DNA of 64,000 nt from Clostridioides difficile (GTDB lineage Bacteria; Bacillota; Clostridia; Peptostreptococcales; Peptostreptococcaceae). Positions 31,885 to 41,426 of the stretch are shown here, in pieces. The stretch's first letter is position 1, and the number at the start of each line of letters is the position of its first letter. Below the pieces are notes generated by a model, which saw only the letters and a list, made by a program, of their open reading frames with translations, searched no databases and had not been told where the DNA came from. Position numbers and translations under genes: made by a program. The stretch is taken from the NCBI GenBank assembly GCA_012955965.1, contig JABBZI010000003.1, positions 62,001-126,000 on the forward strand. The letters are read 5' to 3'.

Positions 31885-33768
31885 TTGTCTAATAAAAATA
31901 AAGAGAATATAAATTTAAGCAATCAAATCAAAAAAACTACTCAAAAAAGTTTAACAAAAGAAGCCATATTACATATACCAATGAGTAACTATGCCTATGG
32001 TTATGATAGAGAAACATTACATATAAGACTTAGGACTAAAAAAAATGAAGTAAAAAAAGTAATTTTGAGAATAGGAGACCAATATGTATGGGATAAAGGT
32101 GGTGCAGGCGGCGGAAATTTAAATGCATCTGGAATTGGTTGGTCTGGTGGGTCAAATATAATAATGGATAAAGAAGTAGAAACTGAATTATTTGATTATT
32201 GGATAGCTAAGTGCAAACCATTAAATAAACGCTCAAGATATGGGTTTATAATAGAAGGTAAAGAGGAAAAAATTCTATATACAGAAAAAAGGATAATAGA
32301 GTTAGGAAATGAAAATGATGAGAAAGAATTGTGCGAAATAAGTAATTTTTTTGGATACCCATATTTAAATTATGTAGATATACCTAAGGTGCCAAGTTGG
32401 GTGAAAGAGACTATTTGGTATCAGATATTTCCAGATAGGTTTGCAAATGGCGACCCGTCTATAAATCCAGAAAGAGTGGATGAATGGGGAGCTATTCCAA
32501 CAAGAGATAATTTTACAGGTGGAGATTTGCAAGGTGTGATAGAACACTTAGATTATTTGAGTGATTTAGGGATAAATGGAATTTATTTTTGTCCTATTAC
32601 AGTTGGAAATACAAATCATAGATACGATACAATAGATTATATGAAGATAGACCCTACATTAGGAGATAAAGAGACTTTAAAGAAGCTAATAAAAGAAGCC
32701 CATAAAAGAAATATAAAAATAATGTTGGATGCTGTTTTTAATCATATAGGATATTATTCTAAACAGTGGCAAGATGTAATTAAAAATAAGGAAAATTCTA
32801 GATACAAAGAGTGGTTCTATATAAAGGATATGAGCAAAGTAGATACTCCAATAGAACAAATAGATGAAAAAAATATACCTTATGAAACTTTTGGATGTGA
32901 AAAGTATATGCCTAAACTCAACACAGAAAATTCAGAAGTAATAGAATATTTATTGACTGTAGGAAAGTATTGGATACAGGAATTCGATATAGATGCATGG
33001 AGGTTGGATGTCTCAAATGAAGTAGACCACGTTTTTTGGAGAAAGTTTAGAGAAGAGATTAAAAAGATAAAACCAGATATATATATACTGGGAGAAATTT
33101 GGCATGGTAGTTTACCATGGTTGATGGGTGACCAATTTGACTCAGTTATGAACTATTTGATGTCAGAAGCTATGAAAAAATTCTTTTGTACAGATGAGAT
33201 AAATGCTGAAGAGTTTAAATATATGATAAATGATATAATGGTAAGCTATCCAATGCAAGTTAGTGAAGTTGCTTTTAATTTACTTGGAAGTCATGATACT
33301 ACAAGGATACTGAATTATGCTAGTGGAAATGTTGATAGAGTTAAACTTGCATATTTGTTTATGTTTATACAATCAGGCAGTCCTTGTATATACTATGGTG
33401 ACGAAATTGGAATGGAAGGAGAACTAAGTTCAATATCTGAAGGACAAAGAAAATGTATGGAATGGAATGAAGAAAGATGGAATAAGGATATATTTAATTT
33501 TATGAAGAAGATTATTAGACTTCGTAAAGAAAATGAAGAACTTAGGTCTATATCGAATGAATGGATATTAGCAGATGATAAAAAAGGAACAATTATATTA
33601 AAAAAAGAGTCTATTTATATAATAATAAATAATTCATCTAAAGATATAACTTTAAAATTACCAGATTATTTGGCAAATAGAAAAGTGAAAGATTTGTATG
33701 AAGAAAAAATAGTAGATTTAAAAGAAAAAATGATATTAGAAAAATATAAGTTTATCATTTTAAAATAA
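31885..33768 (+). CDS. GH13 neopullulanase/cyclomaltodextrinase-type alpha-glucan hydrolase
   Basis: 627 aa, no signal peptide, so cytoplasmic. The N-terminal ~140 residues resemble the CBM34-type beta domain of neopullulanases; the barrel starts near residue 165 (WVKETIWYQIFPDRFANGD). Catalytic residues: nucleophile D375 (WRLDVSNEVD), acid/base E404 (LGEIWHG) and D471 (GSHDTTR); DAVFNHIG (about 286-293) binds Ca2+/substrate. It breaks down maltodextrins or cyclodextrins to maltose-size products that the GH65 phosphorylase can use. TTG 31885 is the only start matching GGAGGGAG (11 nt upstream). Confidence 0.88.
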   Translation: MSNKNKENINLSNQIKKTTQKSLTKEAILHIPMSNYAYGYDRETLHIRLRTKKNEVKKVILRIGDQYVWDKGGAGGGNLNASGIGWSGGSNIIMDKEVETELFDYWIAKCKPLNKRSRYGFIIEGKEEKILYTEKRIIELGNENDEKELCEISNFFGYPYLNYVDIPKVPSWVKETIWYQIFPDRFANGDPSINPERVDEWGAIPTRDNFTGGDLQGVIEHLDYLSDLGINGIYFCPITVGNTNHRYDTIDYMKIDPTLGDKETLKKLIKEAHKRNIKIMLDAVFNHIGYYSKQWQDVIKNKENSRYKEWFYIKDMSKVDTPIEQIDEKNIPYETFGCEKYMPKLNTENSEVIEYLLTVGKYWIQEFDIDAWRLDVSNEVDHVFWRKFREEIKKIKPDIYILGEIWHGSLPWLMGDQFDSVMNYLMSEAMKKFFCTDEINAEEFKYMINDIMVSYPMQVSEVAFNLLGSHDTTRILNYASGNVDRVKLAYLFMFIQSGSPCIYYGDEIGMEGELSSISEGQRKCMEWNEERWNKDIFNFMKKIIRLRKENEELRSISNEWILADDKKGTIILKKESIYIIINNSSKDITLKLPDYLANRKVKDLYEEKIVDLKEKMILEKYKFIILK

Positions 33769-33849
33769 TACAAAATTATTTTCAGTAAAATAAATTCAAG
33801 ATGGTTTTTATTTGAATGAAAACAAATATTAATACTTCTAATCATTCTG

Positions 33850-33880
33850 TAATTCAGTAAAACAAGTAATTACTGAATTA
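33850..33880 (+). repeat. 10-bp-arm inverted repeat before the PH-like membrane protein gene
   Basis: TAATTCAGTA and TACTGAATTA are perfect inverted copies with an 11-nt spacer, ending just before the AGGGGG ribosome binding site at 33883. Either an operator or a 5'-UTR hairpin. Confidence 0.45.
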
Positions 33881-33898
33881 GTAGGGGGAAGAGATGAT

Positions 33899-34783
33899 AT
33901 GAATGACTATAAAGAGAATGTAGTTGTAGTAAAATCAGGAACTGTAAATCTAATTTTGGGTGTTATATTTTTATTAATTGGAATTGTTATAAATGTATTT
34001 CTGTTATATATTAAACAGTATTGTATGGCAATAATCACTTTTATGATTACAATGTATGGATTAGTTTCAATTTTCAATTATACAAGAAAGTATATTATTT
34101 TTGACTTACATAATATTAAAGTTCGTAAATGTATAGGTAGTGAAAAAGAGTATCCGTATCATGATATTACCAGGATTTCAATAAATAACAAGAAACAAGG
34201 ATGTCCAGTTAAAATATATGTGGATAAAAGTAAGATTGTAACTTTTTTTATATCTGATAAAAATTATATGTCTGCTATAGCTGAAATGAAGCGAAGAGAG
34301 TTACCTTTTGATAATAAGTGCATAGACTATTTATCAGATACTCCATTATGGGTTCCAATTCAATATAATGAAATTAAAGGATTTTGTAACGAAGCCTCGA
34401 TAAAACTTGAAAATCAGATTAAAGAAAATCTGCATAAAATAGAAAATGAATTGGGAACAGATATATCTTTTTCTTTTGGTATAGATGTTGAAGAAAGTCC
34501 ATTTGTATGTGTATTTTTAGTGTGTGTTATGAAGAATGAAAACTATACAAAATTCGTAAAAAAATACAGAGGGAAAGAAGCATGGGCTATATTTCCAGTA
34601 TATATAGTTGGGCCACAATTATATAATAAAGAAATTGAAGAAGGGAAATTTATTTGCAATATAAACTATTTAAATGCTTTTTCTGGAAGAATGTGGTCAA
34701 ATTTTTGTAGAACAATAAAAAAACAAGGTGTACAAGAAAGTGAAATGGAAGTAGATTTTGAGTTAAAGACTGAATTAGAATAG
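33899..34783 (+). CDS. membrane protein with two N-terminal helices and a large cytoplasmic part
   Basis: 294 aa. Two hydrophobic helices (about residues 17-38 and 40-60) are followed by a soluble part. The stretch after them (KYIIFDLHNIKVRK...YPYHDITRISINNKK, about 65-100) has the strand pattern of bacterial PH-like (bPH2) domains. The C-terminal half (about 130-290) is mixed alpha/beta and unrecognised. It sits between the GH13 and beta-phosphoglucomutase genes with its own ribosome binding site, and no link to sugar metabolism is visible in its sequence. Confidence 0.6.
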   Translation: MNDYKENVVVVKSGTVNLILGVIFLLIGIVINVFLLYIKQYCMAIITFMITMYGLVSIFNYTRKYIIFDLHNIKVRKCIGSEKEYPYHDITRISINNKKQGCPVKIYVDKSKIVTFFISDKNYMSAIAEMKRRELPFDNKCIDYLSDTPLWVPIQYNEIKGFCNEASIKLENQIKENLHKIENELGTDISFSFGIDVEESPFVCVFLVCVMKNENYTKFVKKYRGKEAWAIFPVYIVGPQLYNKEIEEGKFICNINYLNAFSGRMWSNFCRTIKKQGVQESEMEVDFELKTELE

Positions 34784-34870
34784 AGAATTCTATAAATAAT
34801 GTCTTAAATATAAGATATAAAATAAATTGATTATTAGTCTAAAAATTTCTTGTAGAAAGAGGAAGTAAAA

Positions 34871-35551
34871 ATGATTGAAGCATTTATATTTGATTTGGAT
34901 GGTGTAATTACAGATACTGCATATTATCACTATATGGCTTGGAAAAAACTAGCTCATAAGTTTGGAATAGATATAGATACAAAATTAAATGAATCTTTAA
35001 AAGGCATAAGTAGAATGAAGTCGTTGGATAGGATATTAGAATTTGGAAATAAGAAATATTTATTTTCAGAAGAAGAAAAAGTGAGAATGGCTGAAGAAAA
35101 AAATAATTATTATGTATCATTGATAGATGAGATAACTTCAAATGATATTTTGCCTGGAATAGAAGATTTATTAAGTAATATAAAATCTAATAACATAAAA
35201 ATAGGTCTATCCTCTGCAAGTAAGAATGCAACAACTGTATTAAATCATTTGGGCATAAGTGATAAATTTGATTTTATAGCTGATGCAGGGAAATGTAAAA
35301 ACGGTAAACCTCATCCAGATATATTTCTTATGTCAGCAAAAGGACTTAATGTGAATCCTAAAAACTGTATAGGAATAGAAGATGCAAGTGCAGGTATAGA
35401 TGCTATAAATTCTTCTAATATGTTTTCTGTTGGAGTTGGAAACTATGAGAATTTAAAAAAAGCAAATTTAGTTGTAGATTCAACCAGTCAATTAAATTTT
35501 GAATATATACAAGAAAAGTATAATGAGTATATGGTTAGGAGAATTATATGA
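34871..35551 (+). CDS. pgmB: beta-phosphoglucomutase
   Basis: 226-aa HAD-family mutase converting beta-glucose 1-phosphate to glucose 6-phosphate. Nucleophile D8 and acid D10 in FDLDGVITDT; the HAD motif II serine in GLSSASKNA (about residues 113-121), motif III Lys in KCKNGKPHPD (about 142-151) and acidic motif GIEDASAGI (about 170-178). The cap-domain HYMAWKKLAHKFGIDID (about 19-35) is typical of PgmB. It overlaps the GH65 gene by 4 nt, the classic pairing in which phosphorolysis of maltose gives the beta-anomer this enzyme needs. Confidence 0.93.
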   Translation: MIEAFIFDLDGVITDTAYYHYMAWKKLAHKFGIDIDTKLNESLKGISRMKSLDRILEFGNKKYLFSEEEKVRMAEEKNNYYVSLIDEITSNDILPGIEDLLSNIKSNNIKIGLSSASKNATTVLNHLGISDKFDFIADAGKCKNGKPHPDIFLMSAKGLNVNPKNCIGIEDASAGIDAINSSNMFSVGVGNYENLKKANLVVDSTSQLNFEYIQEKYNEYMVRRII

Positions 35552-37845
35552 AATGTTTATTTAATAATATAGATGAATGGAAGATTATACAAGATAAGAT
35601 TGAAATCGAAGAAAATAGATTGGCAGAATCTATAATGAGTATAGGTAATGGATATATGGGTATAAGAGGAAACTATGAGGAAAACTATAGTGGAGATACT
35701 CATAAGGGAGCTTATATAGCTGGAGTATGGTTTCCAGATAAAACTCGTGTAGGATGGTGGAAAAATGGATATCCTGAATACTTTGGTAAAATTCCTAATT
35801 CAGTTAACTATATAGGAATAAGAATTTTTATAGATGATATAGAATTAGACCTAGCAAAATGTAAAGTTGAAGATTTTTATAGAGAATTGGATATGGAAAA
35901 TGGTATTTTAAATCGTAGGTTTACTGTACACATAAATGATAAAAAATTTGAAGCTAATATTACTAGATTTTTAAGTATATCAATTAAGGAGTTAGCAGTA
36001 ATTAAATACAGTATAAAAGCATTAAATTCTGATGCTAAAATAAAATTCATACCATATTTAGATTCAAATATAAAAAATGAAGATTCAAATTATGAGGAAG
36101 AGTTTTGGAATGGAATTTCTTCAAGTTCTTTAGAATATCAAGGAAGCATACTTTCTCGAACAAAGGAAAATGCATTTAATACACCAGTATTTACTGTGGG
36201 TGCAATGATGTATATTAAAGCAAATGGTAAGGTAGAAGCTATATCTCATACAAATGACTATAATTACTGTGAGAATTCAATAACAATGGATATTCTAAAA
36301 AATGATGTTGCTAGTATAGAAAAATATGTATCTATAACTTCAACTAGAGATTATAAGGAAGATGAGCTATTAAGAAAGTGTGAGGATATTTTAAATAGAG
36401 AAATAACTAAAGATTATGATGATATATTAAATGAACACACAGAATTATGGAATAAAAGATGGAAAAGTGCAGATATAAAAATAAATGGAGATAAAAGCAG
36501 TCAACAAGGCATACGATATAATTTATTTCAACTATTTTCAACATATTATGGAGAAGATTCAAGATTGAATATAGGTCCAAAAGGATTTACTGGAGAAAAG
36601 TATGGAGGTGCTACTTATTGGGATACAGAAGCCTTTTGTGTTCCAGTATATCTAGGTGTAGCAGACAATAAGGTAACTAGAAACCTCTTGGAATATAGAT
36701 ATAATCAATTGGAACAGGCAAAGGATAATGCAAAAAAACTAGGACTTAAAGGCGCTTTATATCCAATGGTTACGTTTGATGGAGTGGAATGCCATAATGA
36801 GTGGGAGATAACATTTGAAGAAATCCACCGAAATGGAAGTATAGTATATGCAATATATAATTATACAAATTATACAGGAGATTTTGAATACATAAAAGAA
36901 AAAGGAATCGATGTAATAATAGAAATAGCTAGATTTTGGGCTAGTAGGGTTCATTTATCTATAAAAAAAGATTTGTATATGATACATGGGGTAACAGGCC
37001 CAAACGAATATGAGAACAATATCAATAATAATTGGTATACTAATTATATAGCTAAATGGTGCTTAGAGTATGCTGTAGAAAATGTATTAAAATTAGAAAG
37101 AGAATATAGTGAATGTATTGGAAGAAATAATGTAACTAAAGAAGAAGTTGAGCTATGGCAAATAATATCAAAAAAAATCTATCTGCCATATGATAATGAG
37201 TTAAAAATAATAGTTCAAAATGATAATTTTTTAGATAAAGAATTTATAGAGGTGAAGAACTTACCAAAAGAAAATCTTCCTCTTAATCAAAATTGGTCTT
37301 GGGATAGGATTCTTAGATCTTGTTTTATAAAACAAGCTGATGTATTACAGGGAATTTACTATTTTGGAAATAGATTTACTAAAGAAGAGAAGAAGAGAAA
37401 CTTTGATTTCTATGAAAAATATACTGTACATGAATCTTCTTTATCTTCTAGTATTTATTCCATTATTGCTTCTGAAATAGATGACTTGGATAAAGCTTAT
37501 GAATTATACTCAAGAACTGCTAGGCTTGACTTAGACAATTATAATAATGATACTAATGATGGACTTCATATAACTTCGATGTCTGGTTCATGGCTTTCAA
37601 TTGTACATGGATTTGCAGGTATGAGGACATGGGATGAAGCATTATCTTTTGAACCTAAATTACCTAAAGAATGGATAAGTTATTCTTTCAATATAAACTA
37701 TAGAGATAATATTATTAATGTAGACGTATGTAGTGATTTAATTAAAATAGAAAATTTAAGAGGTAAACCAATAAAAATTATTGTATATGGTAAAAAATAT
37801 ATATTAGAAAAATATATAAAAATTGATAGAAATAAATTTAAATAA
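35548..37845 (+). CDS. mapA: GH65 glycoside phosphorylase, probably maltose phosphorylase
   Basis: 765 aa, cytoplasmic. It cleaves maltose with phosphate to glucose and beta-glucose 1-phosphate. The general acid is E487 in HGVTGPNEYENN, the same number as in Lactobacillus maltose phosphorylase; ECHNEWEITFEEIHRNGS (about 411-428) and TYWDTEAFCVPVY (about 355-367) line the site. Kojibiose, nigerose and trehalose phosphorylases are close relatives, so maltose is the best but not the only guess; the GH13 gene upstream favours it. The start overlaps the pgmB stop by 4 nt. A 14-bp stem terminator follows. Confidence 0.87.
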   Translation: MKCLFNNIDEWKIIQDKIEIEENRLAESIMSIGNGYMGIRGNYEENYSGDTHKGAYIAGVWFPDKTRVGWWKNGYPEYFGKIPNSVNYIGIRIFIDDIELDLAKCKVEDFYRELDMENGILNRRFTVHINDKKFEANITRFLSISIKELAVIKYSIKALNSDAKIKFIPYLDSNIKNEDSNYEEEFWNGISSSSLEYQGSILSRTKENAFNTPVFTVGAMMYIKANGKVEAISHTNDYNYCENSITMDILKNDVASIEKYVSITSTRDYKEDELLRKCEDILNREITKDYDDILNEHTELWNKRWKSADIKINGDKSSQQGIRYNLFQLFSTYYGEDSRLNIGPKGFTGEKYGGATYWDTEAFCVPVYLGVADNKVTRNLLEYRYNQLEQAKDNAKKLGLKGALYPMVTFDGVECHNEWEITFEEIHRNGSIVYAIYNYTNYTGDFEYIKEKGIDVIIEIARFWASRVHLSIKKDLYMIHGVTGPNEYENNINNNWYTNYIAKWCLEYAVENVLKLEREYSECIGRNNVTKEEVELWQIISKKIYLPYDNELKIIVQNDNFLDKEFIEVKNLPKENLPLNQNWSWDRILRSCFIKQADVLQGIYYFGNRFTKEEKKRNFDFYEKYTVHESSLSSSIYSIIASEIDDLDKAYELYSRTARLDLDNYNNDTNDGLHITSMSGSWLSIVHGFAGMRTWDEALSFEPKLPKEWISYSFNINYRDNIINVDVCSDLIKIENLRGKPIKIIVYGKKYILEKYIKIDRNKFK

Positions 37846-37860
37846 TATTTTTATTATATA

Positions 37861-37910
37861 AATAGTTAAAATAAGTTTATCTGATTATGAATTTATTTTA
37901 ACTATTTTTG
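37861..37910 (+). terminator. terminator of the maltodextrin operon
   Basis: Perfect 14-bp arms AATAGTTAAAATAA / TTATTTTAACTATT with an 18-nt loop, then TTTGTTT. Confidence 0.85.
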
Positions 37911-37963
37911 TTTAATAGAGAACTATATATTATAACAATAATCGTGCTTTTAGTTAAATATAT

Positions 37964-37991
37964 TTCATAAATCTTCATAAAATCTTCATAA
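37964..37991 (+). promoter_or_regulatory. three TTCATAA direct repeats (PhoB/PhoP-box-like) upstream of the glucosaminidase gene
   Basis: TTCATAA at 37964-37970, 37974-37980 and 37985-37991, with repeat starts 10 and 11 bp apart; the last two are preceded by ATC. Head-to-tail sites one helical turn apart are the mark of OmpR/PhoB-type response regulators, and the sequence resembles the Pho box half-site. The regulator is not identified. Confidence 0.5.
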
Positions 37992-38062
37992 TTTCGTAAA
38001 GAAGATGTAACAAAAATAAGATATATTGTATTCAGCAGATAATATAAGGGAGGACAATAATT

Positions 38063-38956
38063 ATGAAGAATAAAAAATTCATTGTTATAATACTGATAAT
38101 ATCAGTTTTAATAGGTGTAGGAGTAAAAGAGTATTTCACTAGAGAGATAAACAAAGAGGATATAGAGGTCAGTAAGTATATAAAATATGCTGATTTGGCA
38201 AGTGAAAATAATGTACAAGTTAACTGGAAGTATGTAGCTTCAATTGTTGCTGTATTGAATAAAAATAACTTAAAAGAAGTTAAAGACTCACAAATAAAAG
38301 AAGTATCAGATTTGTTTGTTAAAAATTTTTCTGAAAATAATAAAATAAATAAATTAAGTAATGTTTTGGATGAATTAGAATTTAGTAATAAACAAAAAAG
38401 ATTGGTTGATAATTATATTGACGAACTTAAGGATTATGGAATAAAGCCAGAAAGATTGAAGTCTGATACACAGTATATGAAGTTCATAAACGAAATTAAA
38501 GCAGAAGCTATACAAAATTACGAAGATTATAAAATACTTCCATCTATAACTATTGCGCAAGCTATAATCGAATCTAGCTGGGGAAAATCAACTTTAGCAA
38601 AACAACATAATAATCTATTTGGTATAAAGGCGGATGCTTCTTGGAAAGGTAAATCAGTGACTTTAGAAACAAAAGAACATTTAGACACAATTATAGATGA
38701 TAAATTTAGAATATATGATGATAAAAATGAGTCTATAAAAGACCATGCGAAATTTTTGGCTACAAATAAAAGATACAAAGCTAATGGTGTATTTGATGCA
38801 AAAACGTATATATATCAAGCTAAAGCATTAGAAAAAGCAGGTTATAGTACTGCAAAAGATGAAAATGGAAAGAGCATCTATGCAGACCGTTTAATAGAAC
38901 TAATTCAACAATATAATCTTCAATTAATAGATAGTGAAATTCAAAGCAAAATGTAA
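38063..38956 (+). CDS. membrane-anchored GH73 N-acetylglucosaminidase
   Basis: 297 aa. An N-terminal hydrophobic segment (about residues 5-22) acts as uncleaved anchor or signal. The N-terminal half (about 25-145) is helical and unassigned. The C-terminal GH73 domain begins near residue 150: ITIAQAIIESSWGKSTLAKQHNNLFGIKA contains the catalytic Glu (IIESSWG), and the second half (DKFRIYDDKNESIKDHAKFL, KALEKAGYST) is typical of LytG/FlgJ-type enzymes. It cuts GlcNAc-MurNAc bonds in peptidoglycan. AGGGAGGA lies 8 nt before ATG. Possible Pho-box-like repeats upstream. Confidence 0.85.
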   Translation: MKNKKFIVIILIISVLIGVGVKEYFTREINKEDIEVSKYIKYADLASENNVQVNWKYVASIVAVLNKNNLKEVKDSQIKEVSDLFVKNFSENNKINKLSNVLDELEFSNKQKRLVDNYIDELKDYGIKPERLKSDTQYMKFINEIKAEAIQNYEDYKILPSITIAQAIIESSWGKSTLAKQHNNLFGIKADASWKGKSVTLETKEHLDTIIDDKFRIYDDKNESIKDHAKFLATNKRYKANGVFDAKTYIYQAKALEKAGYSTAKDENGKSIYADRLIELIQQYNLQLIDSEIQSKM

Positions 38957-39003
38957 CTTTGACGTAACATAAGGATGTTATATTTATCGAGGAGGTGGCT
39001 TTT

Positions 39004-41307
39004 ATGAAAAAAATAGTCTCGATATTTATAAGTTGCATGGTTGTTGTAACTACTATTACTGGATGTAGTAGTGGTGAGGTAGCTAATAGCAAATCATCCA
39101 TGTACAGTGTTAAAAATTTGGATTTTAGTTTTGAAGTGAAACCTGAAACCTTTGAGGTATCAGTTGAATCTGATGGTTCAAAAGAAAATATATCTGAACC
39201 ATTAGAAGAAAGAAAGGTATCAAATTTCAAAAAGACAAGAACAGAAGCATCATGGACATATCCTGATGAAAGCATAGACATAAATATAAAAAAAGAGGAC
39301 AATTATTTAGATGTAAGCATTAAATCTAACTCAGAAAAAGAAGCTAGTTTTAATTGGCCTAAAGTTGAAGGCGAAAGTTATGTACTACCACTTTATGAAG
39401 GTAAGTTTATACCAAGCAATGATAAGTACTGGAAAGAACATTTAAACGAGTCGACTTATAATATTATAGAATCTTTTTCAATGCAATTCTTTGCAGTAAA
39501 TAAAGCAAAATATTCTGTGCTTTATATTATTGAAAATGAATTCAACAATGAAATTGAATTTGGTTCTAAAGATAAGATTAATTTTACATTTAAACATGAA
39601 TATCCAAGTATCAATACAAACAAAGAGTATGGTTTTAAAGTGTATTTGACTAATAAAAATATTACAGATGTAGCAAAAACTTATAAAAATTATATAGTTG
39701 ATAAAGGTGAGTTTAAAACACTAGAAGAAAAATCTAAGAAAAATAAAAATATTGAAAAACTCTATGGAGCACCACAAATTTATTTTGGAGATAAATCTAT
39801 AATCACAATAAATGATATTAAATGGAATAAATTAAAAGAAAATTTATCAGATGACTTGATTAATTGGATGAAAGAACTTTTAAGTATGAAGTCTGATGAT
39901 AGTGAATTTATAGAAGTGACTAATCAAATAAAAACTCAAGATTATATAGATAAATATCAAAAGAATCAAATAGTTCAAGCATTTAATGAGGTTATGCAGA
40001 TGAATACTTTTTATAATGACAAAGTCTTTAATAGTAATGATGAAGATATAAGAAAAGTATTGGACAAAGGTATATCTAAATTAAATAGAGTAGAACTTAT
40101 AGAATTTAACAAGATATTACTAAAATCAAAACTAGGCAATAGTGTGAATAATGTTGCTACGTGGGCAAAGTATAATACCGTTGATGTGATTAATGACATC
40201 AATAAATCTGGTATTAAAAATGCCTGGATAGGTTTTGATGATATGAAAGAAGGTTATGTATCTCCAAAAATGGTTAAGAGAGCTAACGATTTAGGGTATC
40301 TAGTGGGGCCATATGATTCATATCATTCTATACACAAGCCAGGTGAAGAAAAATGGAGTACGGCATCATTTAAGGATAAATCTCTATATGAAAATGCTAC
40401 TATAGAAAATAAAAAAGGCGAAAAAGAAACTGGATTTCAAGGCGAAGGAAGAAAATTAAATCCTACATTGTCTTTACCAAGTGTGAAAGAGAGAGTACAA
40501 AGTATATTAGATGAAGGATATAAATTTAATTCTTGGTTTATAGATTGTGATGCTACAGGTGAAATTTATGATGATTATTCTCCAAATCACATAACAACTC
40601 AAGCACAAGACTTAAAGGCTAGACTTGAAAGGATGTCATATATAAGAGATAATGCAAATATGGTTATAGGTTCAGAAGGTGGAAATGATTTTTCAAGCAC
40701 TACTATAGCATTGGCACATGGTCTTGAAACACCAGCATTTGCTTGGGTTGATAAAGACATGAGTAAGAATAAAGACAGTGAGTATTATGTTGGTAGATAC
40801 TATTCTCCAACAGGAGGAGTCCCAGAAGTATTTTCAAAGCAGATACCTGTAAAAGAAAAATATAAAAAAATATTTATAGACCCAACTTACTCTCTACCAT
40901 TATTTAGGTTAGTTTATAATGATTCTGTTGTATCTTCTCATCAGTGGTTATGGGGAACCTTCAAAATCAAAGATGAAGTTGGAAGTAGAATGATGAGAGA
41001 AGTCTTGTATAATACGCCACCTATGTATTATATAGATAGAACTGAATGGGAAAAACACAAAGATGAAATAATCTCACATAATAAAGTATGGTCAGAATTT
41101 AATAAGAAGGCTATAAAAAGAGAAATGACAGATTTTAAATTTATTTCTGAGGATAGATTAGTTCAAATGACTGAGTATGGAGAACATTTAAAAGTAATAG
41201 CTAATTTTTCTCAAAAGGATGTTAAGTATGATGATGAAGTTATAAAAGCAAATTCTTTGATAATATATGATGATGATAATAAAGTTGTATATAAACCAGA
41301 ACAATAG
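39004..41307 (+). CDS. large lipoprotein with a glycosidase-like (beta/alpha) barrel
   Basis: 767 aa, exported lipoprotein: signal ends in the lipobox TITGC (Cys at residue 21). The N-terminal third (about 30-250) is beta-rich and looks like a carbohydrate-binding or supersandwich domain. From about residue 375 a TIM-barrel-like pattern appears: DVINDINKSGIKNAWIGFDDM, LGYLVGPYDSYHSIH, FIDCDATGEIYDDYSP (likely catalytic acidic residues) and MVIGSEGGND, resembling GH101/DUF5696-type glycosidases. The substrate is unknown; neighbourhood with GH73 suggests a surface glycan. ATG 39004 follows GGAGGTGG by 5 nt; an upstream in-frame GTG lies inside that site. Confidence 0.7.
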   Translation: MKKIVSIFISCMVVVTTITGCSSGEVANSKSSMYSVKNLDFSFEVKPETFEVSVESDGSKENISEPLEERKVSNFKKTRTEASWTYPDESIDINIKKEDNYLDVSIKSNSEKEASFNWPKVEGESYVLPLYEGKFIPSNDKYWKEHLNESTYNIIESFSMQFFAVNKAKYSVLYIIENEFNNEIEFGSKDKINFTFKHEYPSINTNKEYGFKVYLTNKNITDVAKTYKNYIVDKGEFKTLEEKSKKNKNIEKLYGAPQIYFGDKSIITINDIKWNKLKENLSDDLINWMKELLSMKSDDSEFIEVTNQIKTQDYIDKYQKNQIVQAFNEVMQMNTFYNDKVFNSNDEDIRKVLDKGISKLNRVELIEFNKILLKSKLGNSVNNVATWAKYNTVDVINDINKSGIKNAWIGFDDMKEGYVSPKMVKRANDLGYLVGPYDSYHSIHKPGEEKWSTASFKDKSLYENATIENKKGEKETGFQGEGRKLNPTLSLPSVKERVQSILDEGYKFNSWFIDCDATGEIYDDYSPNHITTQAQDLKARLERMSYIRDNANMVIGSEGGNDFSSTTIALAHGLETPAFAWVDKDMSKNKDSEYYVGRYYSPTGGVPEVFSKQIPVKEKYKKIFIDPTYSLPLFRLVYNDSVVSSHQWLWGTFKIKDEVGSRMMREVLYNTPPMYYIDRTEWEKHKDEIISHNKVWSEFNKKAIKREMTDFKFISEDRLVQMTEYGEHLKVIANFSQKDVKYDDEVIKANSLIIYDDDNKVVYKPEQ

Positions 41308-41333
41308 ATTTAATGAAAATAAATAAGCATTAT

Positions 41334-41377
41334 GTCAAATGGCTAGACTGAAATAAGAATCAGTCTGGCCATTTGAC
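41334..41377. terminator. convergent hairpin between the lipoprotein and MFS genes
   Basis: GTCAAATGGCTAGACTGA pairs with TCAGTCTGGCCATTTGAC (one G-U pair) over an 8-nt loop. The longer T-run is on the minus strand side, serving the MFS gene; it probably also stops the plus-strand transcript. Confidence 0.75.
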
Positions 41378-41426
41378 CTTAAAAAATATATTTGAGAGAA
41401 TATAAAAATAGATATTTTTGCCTGTA

